From Candidatus Vicinibacter proximus (GTDB taxonomy: Bacteria > Bacteroidota > Bacteroidia > Chitinophagales > Saprospiraceae), in contig JADJOE010000003.1 in assembly GCA_016713905.1 (NCBI GenBank), positions 682,001 to 746,000 of the forward strand: a stretch of DNA of 64,000 nt, given 5' to 3'. Made by a program: the position numbers and the translations under genes. Of the stretch, positions 62,438 through 64,000 are shown piece after piece. The notes beneath the pieces are model-generated. The model made no database searches and had not been told where the DNA came from. It saw only the letters and a program-made list of their open reading frames with translations. The first letter of the stretch is position 1. The number at the start of each line of letters is the position of its first letter.

Positions 62438-64000
62438 ATGTTTAAATTTTGCTTTTTTTTCTGGTTGCTATCCTTTGGATTATTTGCTCAGTCTGAATTA
62501 TATGGCAAGGTGGAGGATGAAAATTCAAATCCTTACCAACATGTGGTGGTCAAAATAGAACAATTAAATCTTTTAACCCGTACGGATGATTATGGAATGT
62601 ATACATTCAAAAATGTACCATTAGGTAATTATGCCGTATCTGTAGATTATGGTTATGATGTGGAATACAGACAAGTGTTTATCGACAAACCAATAATTAA
62701 TTACAATTTTACTATTTCCAGAAGGATCAATTTTGAAGAAATTAGCATCAGCTCTACTAAATGGGGGTCAGAAGCTTTGGTGTCCACTAAAAAAATAAAT
62801 GGGGATGAAATTCTAAATAATAGAAATGACAAGGACCTTCCATACATCCTAAATACATTACCATCCATTCAAGTGCAATCGGATGCAGGAAATGGGATAG
62901 GGTATACTGGTTTTAGAATAAGAGGAATTGATCCGAATCAAATTCAGGTTAATTTAAATGGAATTCCTTTGAATGATGCGGAGTCATCCAGAACTTATTT
63001 CGTGAATACTCCTGACTTATTGGGGAGTGTAGATCGTCTTGAAGTCCTGTCTGGTTTTGTGCCAGGAAGAAGCGGTCCAGGTGGATTTGGCGCAGCATTA
63101 GATCTTAATCTGAATAAATTATTTTTTAAACCCTTTGCAAGAATATCTACCCAATTCGGTTCATTCAATTCTTCCTTGATTTCCGTAATGGCAAACACAG
63201 GATTATTTGAAGATGCTTATAATTTAGAAATACGATACAGCAGACAGAATTCAAATGGTTTTATTGAAAGATCTGACAGTAGGTTGAGATCACTGTTCAT
63301 TTCTGGCGCCTTGATCAAAAAAAAATATAGCCTTAGAGTAAATTTTATTCAGGGTTCTGAAATAACCGGTCAGGCTTGGAATGGACTGCCTTACCAGTAT
63401 TTTGGTCAGGATAGCCTGTTCAAATGGAATCTTGCCGGACGGGAAAAAATGCCCGAACCTTATAAAAATGAAGTGGATAATTACAAGCAGACTCACTCGC
63501 AAGCTTTTTACAATAGAGCAATTAATCACAATACCAATGTGGTGTTCAACTTTAACTTCACAAAAGGAAGAGGTTTCTATGAAAATTACCTTGCGAACAA
63601 GGTGTTGGCAGATTTTGGGATCAGCGATCCGGATACCTTACAGGCAGATATTATAAGACGTAAATGGTTGGATAATGACTTTTTATATTCCTATTTGGGA
63701 TTGGAGAAAGTTTGGAGTAGTAAGTTTTCATCCAGTGTTGGTTTAGCGTTTTCCTACTACAAAGGCAGGCATTTTGGACAAATTATTAAAACTTCATTGT
63801 TTGAAGTGAACGGTGTAGGTCAAAACTATTATTTCAATACCGGTAAAAAGAATGAAATATGCAGTTTTTTAAAAACAGCTTATGATTTTAGTCCAAAATT
63901 AAAAGCAGTATTTGATTTTCATTTAAGATCCGTAATTTACAATGTGAATGGAACTGATGACATTTATGGACCAATAAATTTGAATCAAAATATAAGTCTG
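62438..64000 (+). CDS. TonB-dependent receptor under TPP control, probable thiamine uptake (partial, 3' end missing)
   Basis: An open frame of 521 codons runs from the ATG at 62438 to the window end. It has a signal peptide (MFKFCFFFWLLSFGLFAQ), a CarboxypepD_reg-like domain (SELYGKVEDENSNPYQHVVV, about 18-95) and a plug (about 115-225: YILNTLPSIQVQSDAGNGIG, RIRGIDPNQIQVNLNGIPLN). The first barrel strands follow. The preceding TPP riboswitch makes it a thiamine-related receptor, consistent with the Bacteroidetes outer-membrane receptors predicted in TPP regulons. A partner inner-membrane transporter may lie beyond 64000. Confidence 0.9.
   Translation, partial: MFKFCFFFWLLSFGLFAQSELYGKVEDENSNPYQHVVVKIEQLNLLTRTDDYGMYTFKNVPLGNYAVSVDYGYDVEYRQVFIDKPIINYNFTISRRINFEEISISSTKWGSEALVSTKKINGDEILNNRNDKDLPYILNTLPSIQVQSDAGNGIGYTGFRIRGIDPNQIQVNLNGIPLNDAESSRTYFVNTPDLLGSVDRLEVLSGFVPGRSGPGGFGAALDLNLNKLFFKPFARISTQFGSFNSSLISVMANTGLFEDAYNLEIRYSRQNSNGFIERSDSRLRSLFISGALIKKKYSLRVNFIQGSEITGQAWNGLPYQYFGQDSLFKWNLAGREKMPEPYKNEVDNYKQTHSQAFYNRAINHNTNVVFNFNFTKGRGFYENYLANKVLADFGISDPDTLQADIIRRKWLDNDFLYSYLGLEKVWSSKFSSSVGLAFSYYKGRHFGQIIKTSLFEVNGVGQNYYFNTGKKNEICSFLKTAYDFSPKLKAVFDFHLRSVIYNVNGTDDIYGPINLNQNISL

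Overview
The window reads as a chromosomal segment of a Bacteroidota bacterium, most likely Saprospiria/Saprospiraceae-like. The evidence is type IX secretion (T9SS) sorting tails of type A and type B, Reg_prop propeller lipoproteins, several TonB-dependent receptors with CarboxypepD-like N-termini, DUF5689 and DUF6702 proteins, AT-rich intergenic DNA, and Bacteroidota-type promoters (TAnnTTTG). No rRNA, tRNA, CRISPR array or intact insertion sequence is visible. The assignment is by recognition, not by database search.

Region 1-15000 is accessory-like and nearly all on the minus strand. It holds a partial lipoprotein, two DinB-fold proteins, a seven-repeat propeller lipoprotein, a beta-barrel protein, two glyoxalase-fold (VOC) proteins, two membrane proteins, a DUF6265/VOC/AraC/cupin group, a secreted HExxH protein and a secreted propeller protein. 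Long gene-poor gaps separate them. These gaps hold a tandem array of short hairpins (5878-6124), two copies of a dispersed repeat (about 5869-6104 and 10378-10470), a degraded type I restriction methylase (HsdM) start (12727-12858) and an IS21-like terminal remnant (13111-13182).

Region 15000-31950 is on the plus strand. An OmpA-family protein with seven calcium-binding-type repeats comes first. A tight operon follows: efp, accB, accC, an MsbA-type ABC exporter and a secreted protein. After it come an S24/LexA-fold regulator, a tricorn-like protease, a TonB-dependent receptor, and a three-gene unit of two coiled-coil proteins plus a secreted esterase.

Region 31950-54220 holds pyruvate/2-oxo acid dehydrogenase E2, recR, a glycosyltransferase fused to a polyprenyl-phosphate transferase-like half, an M20 amidohydrolase, a truncated NtrC-type regulator, a LOG-family protein, a polyprenyl diphosphate synthase, an amidohydrolase, an M1 peptidase with a DUF6702 partner, miaE, a 44-residue membrane protein, a Pif1/RecD-like helicase and an apparent nucleic-acid scavenging group (secreted nuclease, TonB receptor, DUF5689 lipoprotein), followed by trmN6.

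Region 54220-64000 has a minus-strand run (ribE, a giant gliding/T9SS type B protein, rfbD, rfbC, der, era, a hypothetical) with overlapping or nearly touching genes. A plus-strand NadR-like kinase follows. Its stop codon lies inside a TPP riboswitch that precedes a TonB-dependent receptor running off the window, predicted to take up thiamine. The observations most worth following are the hairpin array with its hairpin-free sister copy, the riboswitch/receptor arrangement, the glycosyltransferase fusion and the truncated NtrC-type regulator.
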